Part shown: piece by piece, positions 14,707-15,287 of the stretch
Position numbering within the stretch: position 1 is the stretch's first letter
How the letters are laid out: each line of letters begins with the position of its first letter
Source: Holosporales bacterium
GTDB lineage: Bacteria; Pseudomonadota; Alphaproteobacteria; Paracaedibacterales; UBA11393
Assembly (NCBI GenBank): GCA_003542655.1
Contig: DPKF01000052.1
Location: 1 to 15,287 of the forward strand
DNA length: 15,287 nt
Direction of reading: 5' to 3'
Program-made: the position numbers and the translations under genes
The notes under the pieces: model-generated
What the model was told of the DNA's origin: nothing
The model's database searches: none
Seen by the model: only the letters and a program-made list of their open reading frames with translations

Positions 14707-15287
14707 TTACATTATGACTAAATTTTCGCGCCCATTCATTAAATGGGCTTGTAAGTCATATATCGCAGTATAAATTTTATCTTTTTCAACACCTAAAACT
14801 TGCTCTAAATATAGTTTTGCAAGCTGCTGGACAGTCAGCCATGCCTCACAACGATCTTTTAAGAGTTTTGCTTTTTCATGCACTAAATATATAATAGCAT
14901 ATATCAAAGCACTTCCCTGTGATATGCTCAGATACAAATCTTGTGAGCCTAGACGTAATAGATCTTTATCAGTCACACCTGACGCTGCACTTGTTGCAAA
15001 AACGCCACCAGCAATGGCCAAAAATGTACTGGAAAGTGTTTCTGAACAACATAAAAAATTAAATAAAAATTGGCGTGCAGTTACCATAGATTGTGAAGGG
15101 TACATCAGAAAAATATTTGCACGTTCAAGTCGTTCACTAAGTTGTGCATCTGTATATTTTTCTGTTTCTAATTCTTTTGCACGTCGTTCATAAGATACTA
15201 GACGTTTCTGATCCATCTTTTTTACATAACTTAAGCTTACCCATAGATACCTAAACAGTGCTGTACCAATTAACCCTAAGCCAACAA
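14707..15287 (-). CDS. Unknown membrane protein, 5' end outside window
   Basis: The frame ends at 14707 and stays open to the right edge, giving 192 visible residues. An internal ATG at 15216 would give 169 residues but has no ribosome binding site. The 23 codons above it encode a plausible membrane helix (GLGLIGTALFRYLWVSLSY), so the true start is probably outside. After this come a charged helical region (about 24-60), a hydrophobic pair at about 84-103 and 117-136 (counted from the edge), and a charged C-terminal helix (HEKAKLLKDRCEAW...) ending in ENLVIM. The layout of two close helices followed by a charged helix superficially resembles SLATT-type 2TM proteins of conflict systems. I see no decisive motif, so I do not assign that family. 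Confidence 0.65.
   Translation of the reverse strand, partial: VGLGLIGTALFRYLWVSLSYVKKMDQKRLVSYERRAKELETEKYTDAQLSERLERANIFLMYPSQSMVTARQFLFNFLCCSETLSSTFLAIAGGVFATSAASGVTDKDLLRLGSQDLYLSISQGSALIYAIIYLVHEKAKLLKDRCEAWLTVQQLAKLYLEQVLGVEKDKIYTAIYDLQAHLMNGRENLVIM

Noticed and set aside
1..15287. CRISPR arrays, transposases, phage genes, tRNA or rRNA genes, restriction or toxin-antitoxin modules
   Set aside because: Reading both strands I found no direct repeat array, no mobile-element gene and no structural RNA signature. The gene content is housekeeping apart from the unknown proteins listed.

Overview
The window is chromosomal DNA from an AT-rich alphaproteobacterium. The diagnostic genes are a near-canonical CtrA cell-cycle regulator, an HdaA-type DnaA homologue, a divergent rph/hrcA pair, an alphaproteobacterial-type GltX, a cysteine-free ribosomal protein L31, and the mitochondrial-type cytochrome c oxidase subunit III. 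Low GC, short intergenic gaps, and respiratory genes (ctaE, ccmB) scattered away from their usual partners suggest a reduced, host-associated lineage such as Holosporales or Rickettsiales. That placement is inferred from gene content, not from a search.

Layout. 1-740 (-): partial gene for an exported lysine-rich protein of unknown function. 741-920: divergent intergenic region with a good match to a CtrA box. 921-1112 (+): small one-helix membrane protein with a strong ribosome binding site. 1145-3558 (-): UvrD/PcrA helicase downstream of rpmE. 3728-4441 (-) and 4501-5553 (+): RNase PH and the heat-shock repressor HrcA, divergent. 5570-7082 (-): YqgE and cytochrome oxidase subunit III. 7144-7180: clear intrinsic terminator. 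7209-10558 (-): gltX followed by an anchored double-parvulin PPIase-like protein. 10642-12271 (-): CDP-alcohol phosphatidyltransferase overlapping an AI-2E family permease. 12446-13198 (+): ctrA, converging on ccmB (13195-13812, -). 13879-14703 (+): small membrane protein in frame with and directly before hdaA. 14707-15287 (-): partial unknown membrane protein.

Most genes are housekeeping: DNA repair, RNA processing, translation, respiration, phospholipid synthesis and protein folding. The most distinctive part is 12.3-14.7 kb. There ctrA and hdaA, two brakes on replication initiation in this class, lie within 1 kb. ctrA has a nine-codon ORF overlapping its start, and hdaA is degenerate at nucleotide- and clamp-binding motifs and follows a same-frame membrane-helix ORF across one stop codon. 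I see no CRISPR array, insertion sequence, phage module, tRNA or rRNA gene. No intergenic gap exceeds 300 bases. No complete undescribed multi-gene system is evident; the best leads are the two edge genes, the small membrane ORFs, and the ctrA and hdaA arrangements.
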